This document shows, piece after piece, positions 17,820 through 26,660 of a DNA stretch of 64,000 nt. Under the pieces are notes generated by a model. The model ran no database searches, had not been told where the DNA came from, and saw only the letters and a list, made by a program, of their open reading frames with translations. Source of the DNA: Acetatifactor sp. GTDB taxonomy: Bacteria > Bacillota > Clostridia > Lachnospirales > Lachnospiraceae. The DNA lies in assembly GCA_024693365.1 (NCBI GenBank), contig JAILLF010000037.1:178210-242209 (forward strand), in the 5' to 3' direction. Every line of letters starts with the position of its first letter. The stretch's first letter is position 1. A program made the position numbers and the translations under genes.

Positions 17820-19058
17820 ATGTATTCTTTGGATGAAGTGAGAAACGTGGATCCCGAGATCGCGCAGGCCATCGTGGACGAGCAGGCTCGTCAGAACAGC
17901 CACATTGAGCTGATTGCGTCGGAGAACTGGGTATCCAAGGCCGTTATGGCAGCAATGGGCAGCCCTTTGACCAACAAGTACGCGGAAGGTTATCCCGGAA
18001 AGAGATACTACGGCGGATGCGAGTGCGTTGACGTAGTTGAGAATCTGGCTATCGAGAGGGCAAAAGAGCTGTTCGGCTGTGATTACGCGAACGTTCAGCC
18101 TCATTCCGGCGCACAGGCAAACATGGCAGTACAGTTTGCGGTATGCCAGCCTGGCGATACCATCATGGGCATGAACCTTGCTCACGGCGGACATCTGACC
18201 CACGGCTCACCGGTAAACATGTCCGGTAAGTATTTCAAGATTGTTCCTTATGGCGTGAATGACGAGGGCTTTATCGATTATGACGAGCTTCGCAGAATCG
18301 CCCTGGAAGCTAAGCCAAAGCTGATCATTGCCGGTGCATCCGCATACGCGAGAACCATCGACTTCAAGAAATTCCGTGAGGTTGCTGACGAGGTGGGCGC
18401 CGTTCTCATGGTTGACATGGCTCACATTGCCGGACTGATCGCGGCAGGACTTCATCCCTCACCCATTCCTTATGCAGACGTAGTGACCACCACGACCCAC
18501 AAAACCCTGCGCGGTCCCAGAGGCGGTCTGATCCTTTGCAACAAGGAAGCGGCAGATAAATTCAACTTCAACAAGGCAATTTTCCCCGGCATTCAGGGCG
18601 GTCCTCTGATGCACGTGATCGCAGCAAAGGCAGTTTGCTTCAAGGAGGCTCTGTCTGATGACTTCAAGATTTATCAGAAGAACATTGTTGACAATGCACA
18701 GGCGCTTTGCAAGGGCCTTATGAGCCGCGGCATTAAGATCGTTTCCGGTGGCACTGACAATCATCTGATGCTGGTTGACCTGACCAACTTTGGTCTCACC
18801 GGCAAGGCTGTTGAGAAGCTTCTTGATCAGGCACACATTACCTGCAACAAGAATACCATTCCCAATGATCCTCAGTCTCCTTTCGTAACCAGCGGCATCC
18901 GTCTTGGCACGCCTGCAGTTACCAGCAGAGGCATGAATACCGAGGACATGGATAAGATCGCAGAGGCAATTGCCCTTGTAATCAAGGGTGGCGAGGAGAA
19001 GGTTCCCGAGGCAAGAGCCATCGTTCAGACCCTCACCGACAAGTATCCTTTGATCTAA
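17820..19058 (+). CDS. glyA: Serine hydroxymethyltransferase
   Basis: 412 residues, the normal length. The enzyme converts serine and tetrahydrofolate to glycine and 5,10-methylene-THF in the cytoplasm and uses PLP. Motifs seen are [15 protein letters not shown] and [15 protein letters not shown], with Lys228 as the PLP Schiff-base lysine. The ribosome site GCAGGAGG precedes ATG 17820. It is a single gene with its own promoter and terminator. Its product methylene-THF feeds the ThyA/DHFR pair encoded further right in this window. Confidence 0.98.
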   Translation: MYSLDEVRNVDPEIAQAIVDEQARQNSHIELIASENWVSKAVMAAMGSPLTNKYAEGYPGKRYYGGCECVDVVENLAIERAKELFGCDYANVQPHSGAQANMAVQFAVCQPGDTIMGMNLAHGGHLTHGSPVNMSGKYFKIVPYGVNDEGFIDYDELRRIALEAKPKLIIAGASAYARTIDFKKFREVADEVGAVLMVDMAHIAGLIAAGLHPSPIPYADVVTTTTHKTLRGPRGGLILCNKEAADKFNFNKAIFPGIQGGPLMHVIAAKAVCFKEALSDDFKIYQKNIVDNAQALCKGLMSRGIKIVSGGTDNHLMLVDLTNFGLTGKAVEKLLDQAHITCNKNTIPNDPQSPFVTSGIRLGTPAVTSRGMNTEDMDKIAEAIALVIKGGEEKVPEARAIVQTLTDKYPLI

Positions 19059-19071
19059 TCGCCTAAAACGA

Positions 19072-19113
19072 CAAAACTCCGACTGCCATAGAGGCGGCCG
19101 GAGTTTTTTTTGT
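19072..19113 (+). terminator. glyA terminator
   Basis: Stem ACTCCGACTGCC / GGCGGCCGGAGT (one mismatch region) followed by eight T. Confidence 0.92.
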
Positions 19114-19143
19114 ACAGATTAACGAATGAAAATGCCCTAAAAA

Positions 19144-19157
19144 TGAAAGCGCTTTCA
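19144..19157. promoter_or_regulatory. Catabolite-responsive element (cre) for CcpA
   Basis: TGAAAGCGCTTTCA, a perfect 14-bp palindrome matching the cre consensus TGWNANCGNTNWCA. It lies upstream of a lipoprotein gene and, further on, a sugar ABC transporter. Carbon catabolite control of this region is therefore likely. Confidence 0.85.
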
Positions 19158-19253
19158 GCAACACGCACAAAAAATGCCATAAAAAACACAGGCGTTATTG
19201 TTGAAAAACACAAAAGAAGTAAAAAAGATGCTTATTGAGGTAAAAGAATTCCA

Positions 19254-19282
19254 TTTACTTCAAAAAGGTGCTGAATTATACT
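19254..19282 (+). promoter_or_regulatory. Possible promoter of the lipoprotein gene
   Basis: -35 TTTACT, 17-bp spacer, -10 TATACT. A second TATAAT lies at 19319, but so close to the start codon that it would give a nearly leaderless mRNA. Confidence 0.45.
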
Positions 19283-19338
19283 TAAAAGCAAGGTAAGGGT
19301 TTCTTATGGGGTATTTTGTATAATTTAGGAAGAAAAAG

Positions 19339-19935
19339 ATGAAAAGAAATCGACTAATTACCTTAGGATGCTTGATCATCTGCCTGATGATTCTTGCGTG
19401 CGGTTGTGAGAAGGAACCGGACCATAAGAAAACAGGCGAGAGTTGGGCCTACGTACATGAGCCGGCAGCAGAGATCCTTTGGCTTGGGGACAATGGAAAG
19501 GCAACGTTTAAGGGAAAAAGCTATGATTACGTTAAGGATGATGGGTTCATCACCTTGACGGATGAAAACAAGCAAACCTTGAAGATGCATTATTCCATGA
19601 ACAAAGATCAAATGTTGCTGTTCGAGATCAATCAGTATCATTTCGTCGCATCGGAAGGCATTGGGGAGCCGGACGGCCTGGTGGGGACCTGGAAGGGCGG
19701 CGAAGAGGACAGAAGTTCTTTCCAGTTTACGAAGGAAGGTATCTTCATGGAGGATGAATTCTTCCCGGGGCACTATACCGTAGACGAAAAGAACGGAACG
19801 GTCAAGTTAATGTACGAGGATCATTTCGCGGACACTGTTTTTTATTATCATTTGGATGGTGAAAAGCTGACGATCGAATATCCCTGGCCCATGGTGAAAA
19901 CGGATTTTGAAGGAAAAAATCCCGCAAAGGAATGA
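19339..19935 (+). CDS. Lipoprotein of unknown function
   Basis: 198 residues with a lipoprotein signal peptide: basic start, hydrophobic core and lipobox ILACGC with the lipidation Cys near residue 22. The mature part is beta-rich. It contains the repeated theme of a short strand, Gly and an aromatic residue (LVGTWKGGEEDRSSFQF, GHYTVDEKNGTVKLMY), which resembles small lipocalin-like or copper-resistance-like barrels seen in Firmicutes lipoproteins. That resemblance is weak. It lies downstream of a cre site and upstream of a sugar transporter, but a weak hairpin and a new promoter-like TATAAT separate it from the latter. Confidence 0.8.
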   Translation: MKRNRLITLGCLIICLMILACGCEKEPDHKKTGESWAYVHEPAAEILWLGDNGKATFKGKSYDYVKDDGFITLTDENKQTLKMHYSMNKDQMLLFEINQYHFVASEGIGEPDGLVGTWKGGEEDRSSFQFTKEGIFMEDEFFPGHYTVDEKNGTVKLMYEDHFADTVFYYHLDGEKLTIEYPWPMVKTDFEGKNPAKE

Positions 19936-20058
19936 CGCAAGTCATCCGAATGCCCGCAAGGGCTCTAATTTAGGTCATAAGGCAATCAAGCCTGTGATAT
20001 AGTTACTATAATGGGGCAGTTCCCCATTACACGTATTCAAAAAGGAGGAGAAAGTATT

Positions 20059-21354
20059 ATGAAACTGAAAAAAGTTGCAGCAACTCTGCTTGCAAGCGTA
20101 ATGGTTCTTTCCATGGCAGCATGTGGCACCGGCAAGGGCGATGAAGGTAAGGGCGGCGCAGCTCAGCTGAGCAAGGACGACAAGATCACCCTGAACATGT
20201 GGTGTATCGCTACCGAGAGCGATTCCAACCGTAATTCTTACGAGCTGGCTATCGACGAGATGAAGAAAGAGTATCCCAACATCACCCTGAATTGGGAAGC
20301 TTTTGAGAACCAGTCTTACAAGACCAAGATTAAGGCAGCAGTTGCAGCTGACGAGCTTCCTGACATCTTCTTTACCTGGTCTTGCGCATTCCTTGGCGAT
20401 TTCGTAAAGTCCGGTAAGGTTTACTGCCTGGATGAGGCTTACAAGAGCTACAGCAGCGAGCTTCCTGAAGTTATGATGGGCAACTCCACCTACGACGGAA
20501 AGCACTACGGCGTGCCTCTGACCATGAACATCGTTGGTCTGTTCGCTAACATGGATCTTCTGAAGGAAGCTGGATACAGCGAGATCCCTGGCACCTATGA
20601 TGATTTCATTAAGTGCTGTGACGCTCTGAAGGCTAAGGGAATTATGCCTTTCGGATGTGCTGGTTCTGAGACCTGGTGCGTAACTGAGTACCTTGAGTCC
20701 GTAATCGAGAAGAGCATCGGTGCTGAAGCGCTGAACGACATCTTCCTTGGCAGAGCTACTTGGAACAATCCTGACGTTGCTAGCGCAGTTGATACCTTCC
20801 AGAAGATGGTTAACGACGGCTACTTCGATCCCAACGGCATTTCCCTGACCAATGACGAAGTTAAGGCTAACTTCATGAAGGGTCAGTATGCATTCTACAT
20901 GAACGGTACTTGGAACTGTGCAGACTTCGCTGCAGATGCTAACTTCTTCCCTAAGGTAAAGGTTGCTGAGTTCCCTGTTATCAATGCAGACAAGGCTAAG
21001 CTTGGTCAGCTCATCGGCGGTCCTTCTGATACTCTCGCAGTTGCAGCTTCTTCCAAGAACGCAGCAGCGGCAGCTACCTACACCTTTGAGCTTGGTAAGA
21101 GAATCTGCCACTATGGATATCTTGATGGTTGTGGACTTCCTGCTTGGACGCCTTACGGCGACACCAGCAAGGTTAACGGCCTGACTCAGGCAGTAGCTGA
21201 GATCTGTAACAAAGCTAACGGTTACGTTCTGTTCGGTGATACCGCTATGAACGCTGACGAAGCTAATACCTATCTTGATTACGTAGCACAGGTTTACGGA
21301 TGCAAGGTTGACGGCGCTGGCTTCATCAAGGGCCTTTCCAAGGACATCAGATAA
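20059..21354 (+). CDS. Sugar ABC transporter, substrate-binding lipoprotein (family 1)
   Basis: 431 residues. It has a lipoprotein signal with lipobox SMAAC (Cys near residue 22) and a class-1 solute-binding fold with the typical start KITLNMWCIATESDSNRN. The binding region contains several Trp and Tyr, as in oligosaccharide binders. ATG 20059 follows AAAAAGGAGG; the earlier in-frame ATG at 20011 would precede the ribosome site. It is the first gene of a binding-protein/permease/permease operon with a YesMN-type regulator behind it, an arrangement typical for uptake of plant or host oligosaccharides. The exact sugar is not predictable. No ATPase gene is present, so a shared MsmX-type ATPase encoded elsewhere must energise it. 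Codon use is highly optimised, suggesting strong expression. Confidence 0.94.
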   Translation: MKLKKVAATLLASVMVLSMAACGTGKGDEGKGGAAQLSKDDKITLNMWCIATESDSNRNSYELAIDEMKKEYPNITLNWEAFENQSYKTKIKAAVAADELPDIFFTWSCAFLGDFVKSGKVYCLDEAYKSYSSELPEVMMGNSTYDGKHYGVPLTMNIVGLFANMDLLKEAGYSEIPGTYDDFIKCCDALKAKGIMPFGCAGSETWCVTEYLESVIEKSIGAEALNDIFLGRATWNNPDVASAVDTFQKMVNDGYFDPNGISLTNDEVKANFMKGQYAFYMNGTWNCADFAADANFFPKVKVAEFPVINADKAKLGQLIGGPSDTLAVAASSKNAAAAATYTFELGKRICHYGYLDGCGLPAWTPYGDTSKVNGLTQAVAEICNKANGYVLFGDTAMNADEANTYLDYVAQVYGCKVDGAGFIKGLSKDIR

Positions 21355-21390
21355 TTGATTTCCTTGTCGAAACAGTAATTAAATAATGAT

Positions 21391-21441
21391 TTGCGGTCTT
21401 TCCCAATCCTCCGTAAGGGGAACCGGAAAGACCGCATTTTT
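21391..21441 (+). terminator. Intra-operon hairpin after the binding-protein gene
   Basis: A 12-bp stem TGCGGTCTTTCC / GGAAAGACCGCA with a 21-base loop and a T-run. Its place between the binding protein and the permeases suggests partial termination or 3'-end protection, giving more binding protein than permease. Confidence 0.85.
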
Positions 21442-21466
21442 AATTCACCGGAAGGTAACGAATGGA

Positions 21467-22387
21467 ATGAAAGATAAAACTTTTAAGAAAATAAGCATTT
21501 TTTTGTTCTTATTACCTGCATTACTCTTATTTATTGGCGTGCTGATCTACCCGATCATCATGTCCGTTTGTTACAGCTTCTATGATCTGAGAAGCGTTTC
21601 TACGACTGGAATGCAATGGTGTGGCCTGGATAACTACAAAGAACTTTTCACCAGCGGCTCCATAAGTTTCTGGCGGGCACTTGGAAACTCATTACTCTTG
21701 GCTGCACTTTCCGTATTTATACAGTTGCCCTTGGCTTTGGGATTGGCGCTCATGCTGGGCAAGGGAATTAAGGGAGAGAGAGCGTATCTTTCCATTTATT
21801 TCTTGCCCGTATTGATTTCCACGGTAGTAATCGGTCAGTTGTGGCGTAAGATCTACAACCCGGACTACGGTATCCTGAACGCAGTGTTATCCCTGCTTGG
21901 AATCAACAACGTGATGCCGAATGGCGGCTGGCTCGGAAATGAAGCCTCCGCGCTTTGGTGCGTATTTATTCCCACCTTGTGGCAATACGTTGGTTATCAC
22001 ATGCTTCTGATGTACGCAGGCGTTCGAAGCGTTTCCCCTGATCTTCGCGAAGCGGCAAAGCTTGACGGCGCAACGGATGCTCAGGTTGACTGGTACGTCG
22101 TGATTCCCGTCATCAAACCCATCATTAAGGTAAGCGTAATCTTCGCGGTAACGGGTTCCCTGAAATCCTTCGACTTGATTTACGTCCTGACGAACGGCGG
22201 ACCTTACCATGCGACGGAAGTGCCGAGTACCTTGATGATCAACATGCTGTTCCTGCGTAACCGTTACGGTATGGGCAGTACGATCGCGGTTATGCTGATC
22301 TTGTTGTGTTTTGCCTTTGCATTACTGATTAACTGGGCATTTAAGGAGAAGGATATCTATGGAAAAAAAGAGCATGTTGAAGAGTAG
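21467..22387 (+). CDS. Sugar ABC transporter permease 1 (MalF/LacF-like)
   Basis: 306 residues with six membrane helices. The EAA loop for ATPase contact reads DLREAAKLDGATDAQVDWYVVIPVIKP (family pattern EAA-3aa-G-9aa-I-x-LP), here about residues 205-230. I set the start at ATG 21467 (MKDKTFKK), which is preceded by GGAAGG and matches the family N-terminus. The frame is open upstream through the terminator hairpin, which is not credible coding sequence. The gene overlaps permease 2 by 29 bases, so translation is coupled. Confidence 0.93.
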   Translation: MKDKTFKKISIFLFLLPALLLFIGVLIYPIIMSVCYSFYDLRSVSTTGMQWCGLDNYKELFTSGSISFWRALGNSLLLAALSVFIQLPLALGLALMLGKGIKGERAYLSIYFLPVLISTVVIGQLWRKIYNPDYGILNAVLSLLGINNVMPNGGWLGNEASALWCVFIPTLWQYVGYHMLLMYAGVRSVSPDLREAAKLDGATDAQVDWYVVIPVIKPIIKVSVIFAVTGSLKSFDLIYVLTNGGPYHATEVPSTLMINMLFLRNRYGMGSTIAVMLILLCFAFALLINWAFKEKDIYGKKEHVEE

Positions 22388-23243
22388 CGTAGATCTGGAT
22401 CAATTTCAGGTCCAGAAGACGAATAAGTTTGTAAAAGTATTGATCTACATTGGCTTGGTGGTTTGGGCCTTGATCGACCTGTTCCCCATTTACTGGATGT
22501 TTACGTTCTCTTTGAAGAATAACGAAGAAGTGTACGGCATGAACGTTATGGGCTTGCCTAAGCAGTGGCTCTGGTCCAACTATGAAAGAGCCATGACGAC
22601 CGGTAACATGCCGCTCTATTTCATGAACAGCATTATTGTTACGGTTACGGCGATTGCATTGTGCATAGTAGCGGCATTGATGGCAACCTACGCGATCACG
22701 AGAATCATCTGGAAGGGAAGCCAACTGATGAACAGCTTCTTTATGCTGGGTATCACGATTCCCGTACACGCATCCGTCGTGCCGATCTTCATCACGCTTA
22801 GCAAAGCTCACATGGTGAATTCCCGCATAGCGCTGATCGTTCCTTACGCAGCATTCTCGCTTGCCATGGCAATCCTGATCTGTACCGGTTTCATGAACGA
22901 CATCCCGAAGGATCTGGACGAGGCTGCTTACATCGACGGATGTAACGTTTGGAAGACTTTCATCATGATCATTTGTCCGCTGATGAAACCCGCGCTTGCA
23001 ACCATCACGATCTATACGTTCCTGCAGTGCTGGAACGAGCTGATGTTCGCAAACGTATTTATCAGCAAGAATGCACTGAAGACACTTCCCGTTGGTATCC
23101 AGGCATTGTCCGGACAGCATACCACTGACTGGGGTCCCATCGGTGCGGCGCTGGTTATCGCAACGTTCCCTACCTTGCTCGCATACGTATTCATGAGCAA
23201 ATCCATTCAGGAGAGCTTCATTGCGGGTGCAGTTAAGGGTTAA
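22359..23243 (+). CDS. Sugar ABC transporter permease 2 (MalG/LacG-like)
   Basis: 294 residues with six membrane helices. The EAA loop is KDLDEAAYIDGCNVWKTF (about 183-200), followed by I-x-CPLMKPAL. The C-terminus ends SFIAGAVKG, the characteristic end of MalG-type permeases. The ribosome site AAGGAGAAGG lies within the end of permease 1. With permease 1 it forms the membrane channel for the sugar delivered by the lipoprotein. A terminator follows. Confidence 0.94.
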   Translation: MEKKSMLKSSVDLDQFQVQKTNKFVKVLIYIGLVVWALIDLFPIYWMFTFSLKNNEEVYGMNVMGLPKQWLWSNYERAMTTGNMPLYFMNSIIVTVTAIALCIVAALMATYAITRIIWKGSQLMNSFFMLGITIPVHASVVPIFITLSKAHMVNSRIALIVPYAAFSLAMAILICTGFMNDIPKDLDEAAYIDGCNVWKTFIMIICPLMKPALATITIYTFLQCWNELMFANVFISKNALKTLPVGIQALSGQHTTDWGPIGAALVIATFPTLLAYVFMSKSIQESFIAGAVKG

Positions 23244-23278
23244 CGTAAAATTTGAATCATCCCAAGAAAAAATAACGG

Positions 23279-23309
23279 AAGAGGGCAGACAGAAACGTCT
23301 GCTCTTTTT
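23279..23309 (+). terminator. Terminator of the sugar transporter operon
   Basis: Stem GGCAGAC / GTCTGCT with loop AGAAAC, followed by TTTTT. Confidence 0.85.
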
Positions 23310-23312
23310 CGT

Positions 23313-23341
23313 TTGCCAGTTTTTAAAAAAAGTGTTAGAAT
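23313..23341 (+). promoter_or_regulatory. Promoter of the two-component operon
   Basis: -35 TTGCCA, 17-bp A/T-rich spacer, -10 TAGAAT. It lies 43 bases before the histidine kinase start. Confidence 0.65.
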
Positions 23342-23383
23342 ATAAAAAGTGGTAGCAAAGGCTCAAGTGGATGGGAGAACGTC

Positions 23384-25207
23384 ATGGAAGAAATGCCGGT
23401 GGAGGCAAAAGTTAATCGGGAAAAGAAAAAGCATTGGTCGTTGTCGGCGAAGCTTCGAATGGTCGTGTTTCTCATTATTTTTATCGTCATCACGGCTTTT
23501 TTGATTTCCATGTTTTATTTTTCCTTAAGGGAGCGCGTGGATAATGCGGAGCGCGAGGCAGACAGCCTCCTCAACACAATCTCCAACAGTATTGTTTCCG
23601 ACATCGACGGCTATAAGGAACTGTCCCGTCTGATCATGATGGACTCTACGGTGGTAACCCTTCTTCGCTCGAGCACGAAGAACGTGACTGACAAAATGAA
23701 AAATCAGGCGAGAAACGGTATTTTTAACATTTTGAACGTTACGGAAGACGTGCACGCCGTATTCGTATTTCGCGAAGACGGGGATTACGTGAGCACAAAC
23801 CGGAATGCGTATTATTTCGACGTGGAGCGAATGGAAGTAGGAAAGTGGAAGGCAGATATTTTAGCCAGCATGGGACGCGCCGTCATTTCCATCAATAGCA
23901 ACAACACAATTTTCAAGACGCGCGGAGGCTCCGTGCTTACCATAGGGCGTGCCATTTATGACATCTATACGCAGGAAAGAACGGGAATGCTTTTGATGAA
24001 CGTTTCTGATGCCGTATTGGAGAAAGAGATCCATGCCACAAAGAACGATAACGTGTGCATTATGGACTTGAAGGGGAGTTATCTTGCGGGGGATGAAAAT
24101 CTTGTAAAGTATTATAGCGTGGATTTCGCCAATCCCAAGGTGATACACAAGGAAGTGCGCGCCACGACGGGAAGGAGATTGATTTCCGGATGCCGTATTC
24201 CGGAAATGCCTTTGATTATCATTACTTCCGCGAATCTTAACTCTGGCCGCATTCCGTATGAAACGGGTTATATTTTGATCTTTCTGCTGATCACCGTCAT
24301 TATTGCCGCGTTCAGCGCAGGAACCTTTATTACCAGAAACATCACGACTCCCGTGTTCGAACTGACCAGGGCCATGGAAAAAAACAGGGAAGAGGGGAAG
24401 CTGGAACGGGTTAACGTCGTGTCTGTTGACAATGAGATCGGCATGTTGGAGGAAGGCTATAACAACATGATCGATCACGTAAATGACCTGATCAAGAGGC
24501 TGATTGAAAACGAGAAGATTCTTCAGAAGTCGGAAATGCGCGTGCTTCACGAGCAGATAAAGCCGCATTTCCTGTATAATTCACTGGAGACCATAGGTTT
24601 TCTGGCCATGGACGCAGGTGCCGAGGAGGTACATACGGCACTGGAGACGCTGGGAAGCTTTTACCGGAATTTCTTGAGCAAGGGCGACAGGGAGATCCCC
24701 CTAAAGCGCGAGATCTGCATTGTGCAGGATTACTTATCCCTGCAAAAGCTTAGATACGGAGACATTCTGCAGGATGAATATGACATTGCGAAGGATACGG
24801 AGAATTTCGTCATCCCGAAGCTGATCCTGCAGCCCTTGGTGGAAAACAGCATTTATCACGGCATCCGTTTAAAAGGCGAAGAAGGCGTTATTAAGATTAC
24901 GAGCTGGATGGAGGAGGGCGTGTTGCACATTTCGGTGCGGGATAGCGGCGTTGGCATGACCCAGGAACAGATCGAGCAAGTTCTTAGAAAGCGGAATGAA
25001 AGTGAGATGGAGATTTCCTCTGATCCTTCCGAGAGCTTTGGCCTGTGGGGGACCATCGAAAGGATCCGGTGCTTCTGTGATGAAGACGACGTAGTAAAGA
25101 TCCGAAGCGAAGAGGGCGAATACACGGAGGTGGAATTTGTCATACCGCCTAGGAGAATGGAGAGGGATAACGGAAACGATGAGAAAGTACAGAGTGATGC
25201 TCATTGA
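23384..25207 (+). CDS. YesM-type sensor histidine kinase
   Basis: 607 residues. A membrane helix at about 25-50, an extracytoplasmic sensor domain (about 55-300), a second helix (about 305-325), then a HAMP-like linker. The His_kinase domain has phospho-His in HEQIKPHFLYNSLE. The ATPase part has the N-box LVENSIYHG and the G-box DSGVGMTQEQ. This HQxxPHFLYN-type kinase class pairs with AraC-type regulators and commonly controls neighbouring sugar transporters. The adjacent response regulator gene overlaps its 3' end by 29 bases. The sensor probably responds, directly or through the binding protein, to the sugar of the adjacent transporter. Confidence 0.93.
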   Translation: MEEMPVEAKVNREKKKHWSLSAKLRMVVFLIIFIVITAFLISMFYFSLRERVDNAEREADSLLNTISNSIVSDIDGYKELSRLIMMDSTVVTLLRSSTKNVTDKMKNQARNGIFNILNVTEDVHAVFVFREDGDYVSTNRNAYYFDVERMEVGKWKADILASMGRAVISINSNNTIFKTRGGSVLTIGRAIYDIYTQERTGMLLMNVSDAVLEKEIHATKNDNVCIMDLKGSYLAGDENLVKYYSVDFANPKVIHKEVRATTGRRLISGCRIPEMPLIIITSANLNSGRIPYETGYILIFLLITVIIAAFSAGTFITRNITTPVFELTRAMEKNREEGKLERVNVVSVDNEIGMLEEGYNNMIDHVNDLIKRLIENEKILQKSEMRVLHEQIKPHFLYNSLETIGFLAMDAGAEEVHTALETLGSFYRNFLSKGDREIPLKREICIVQDYLSLQKLRYGDILQDEYDIAKDTENFVIPKLILQPLVENSIYHGIRLKGEEGVIKITSWMEEGVLHISVRDSGVGMTQEQIEQVLRKRNESEMEISSDPSESFGLWGTIERIRCFCDEDDVVKIRSEEGEYTEVEFVIPPRRMERDNGNDEKVQSDAH

Positions 25208-25937
25208 CGATGAGCAATCAGCGAGAAAATTAATGCGGGCCTCCATTGGGTGGGAGAGCCTGAACATGGAGGTCGTGGGAGAGGCCGCCAGCGGGATCGA
25301 GGCAATCAACGTCATTGATGAGATGAAGCCGGACATTGCCTTTGTGGACATCTCCATGCCATTTATGAACGGGATTGAGTTTACGGAGGTTGCGACGACG
25401 CGCTACCCCAATCTGATCATTATTATCATGACTGCGCTGGACCAGTTTGAATACGCAAGGAGATGCGTGAGCCTGCCGGTATTTGAATACATGCTCAAGC
25501 CCTTGGTAAGAGCTGAGGTAACGGCAGTATTAAACAACGTGAAAAAGAAGCTGGACGCGACGCTCGACTTAGAGAGTGAGAGTGCGGCGGAGAATGCGCC
25601 CGGACCGGAGATTGAGTCCAATACCATTGAACAGATCAAGAAATTCATTGAGACGGGTTATACGGATTCGAAGATTAATCTTGCGTCCGTGGCGGAGCAG
25701 TTTGGCTTTAGCGCCAGCTATCTGTCCCGTAAGTTTAAGCAGGAGACGGGGAAAAATTTTGTGGAGTATCTGACGGAATGTCGCATGGAGAAGGCAATGA
25801 AACTCGCGGAGGCAGGAAAGAAGATGTTTCTGGCGTCGGCGGAGGTTGGCATTCCGGATCCCAATTACTTTGGACGGTGCTTTAAGAAATACGCCGGGAT
25901 GAGCTATTCAGAGTACATGGCGTCCCATGCAAAATAG
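25179..25937 (+). CDS. AraC-type response regulator (YesN-like, short form)
   Basis: 252 residues. The receiver domain has Asp10/Asp11, phospho-acceptor Asp57 in FVDISMP and a Lys in MLKPL. The C-terminal AraC DNA-binding domain (about 150-250) has two helix-turn-helix motifs, the first in SVAEQFGFSASYLSRKFKQE, the second around EVGIPDPNYFGRCFKKYAG. It lacks the long central region usual in YesN proteins of 500 residues or more, so it is a compact form. ATG 25179 follows AGAGGGATAACGG and lies inside the kinase gene. It should activate the upstream sugar-transport operon, by context. Confidence 0.93.
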   Translation: MRKYRVMLIDDEQSARKLMRASIGWESLNMEVVGEAASGIEAINVIDEMKPDIAFVDISMPFMNGIEFTEVATTRYPNLIIIIMTALDQFEYARRCVSLPVFEYMLKPLVRAEVTAVLNNVKKKLDATLDLESESAAENAPGPEIESNTIEQIKKFIETGYTDSKINLASVAEQFGFSASYLSRKFKQETGKNFVEYLTECRMEKAMKLAEAGKKMFLASAEVGIPDPNYFGRCFKKYAGMSYSEYMASHAK

Positions 25938-25983
25938 GAAAGAAGGACTCAAGGCTGCAAAAGGCAGGATTCTTCGTCAAAAT

Positions 25984-26017
25984 AACGAAGACCCATGGAA
26001 GGGTCTTCGTTTTTTTG
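25984..26017 (+). terminator. Terminator of the two-component operon
   Basis: Stem ACGAAGACCC / GGGTCTTCGT with a 6-base loop, followed by seven T. Confidence 0.93.
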
Positions 26018-26031
26018 TGGGTTTTCCCCTC

Positions 26032-26060
26032 TTGCGTTTTTGGGGATGCCATGATAGAAT
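26032..26060 (+). promoter_or_regulatory. Promoter of the pheB-hom transcript
   Basis: -35 TTGCGT, 17-bp spacer, -10 TAGAAT. The start codon of the ACT-domain gene is about 100 bases downstream. Confidence 0.6.
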
Positions 26061-26163
26061 ATCTTTCGTTAGCATACAATTGTCTTTCCCAGAAAAACAT
26101 TTACAGTGTTTCGGGAGTCGCTTTCGCCGGAAAGTCAGGCGGGAGAAAACGGGGGATGGAAAT

Positions 26164-26610
26164 ATGCCAGCGAATGAAGCAGGTTATTACGTAGTGCGGA
26201 AGAAGGCCGTTCCGGAGGTACTCTTAAAGGTTGTGGAGGCTAAGCGCCTGATAGAGTCGGAAAAGGTGGCGACGATCCAGGAGGCCACGGATGCCGTTGG
26301 GATCAGCAGAAGTTCGTTTTATAAGTACAAGGATGACATTTTTGAATTTCATGAGAATGCCAAGGGAACGACGGTGACGCTTTTGTTCCAAATGGAGGAT
26401 AAGCCGGGGATCCTGTCGGACATGCTTAAGCTTGTGGCGCAGTATGGCGCAAACATACTGACGATCCACCAGAGTATTCCCATCGGGGGAATGGCATCCC
26501 TGACGCTCAGCATCCAGATATTGGAGACGACGCAGGATATTTCAGGAATGCTTGAACTCATGGAAGGATTAAATGGAGTGCACCGGGTGAAGGTGCTGTC
26601 TAAGGAATAA
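26164..26610 (+). CDS. pheB: UPF0735 ACT-domain regulatory protein (PheB-like)
   Basis: 148 residues. The N-terminal part contains a helix-turn-helix-like segment (TIQEATDAVGISRSSFYKYKD). The C-terminal part is an ACT domain (KPGILSDMLKLVAQYGANIL, then a GGMASLTLSI strand), a fold that binds amino acids. UPF0735/PheB proteins are commonly found next to hom in Firmicutes, as here, where hom starts 50 bases later. A role as an amino-acid-responsive regulator of the aspartate pathway is the common inference. ATG 26164 has GGGGGATGG upstream. Longer in-frame starts run back through a terminator and are rejected. Confidence 0.9.
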   Translation: MPANEAGYYVVRKKAVPEVLLKVVEAKRLIESEKVATIQEATDAVGISRSSFYKYKDDIFEFHENAKGTTVTLLFQMEDKPGILSDMLKLVAQYGANILTIHQSIPIGGMASLTLSIQILETTQDISGMLELMEGLNGVHRVKVLSKE

Positions 26611-26660
26611 GATAAAGAAGACAGAAGACAAAGAAGATAGAAGACAGAGAGGACATTAGT

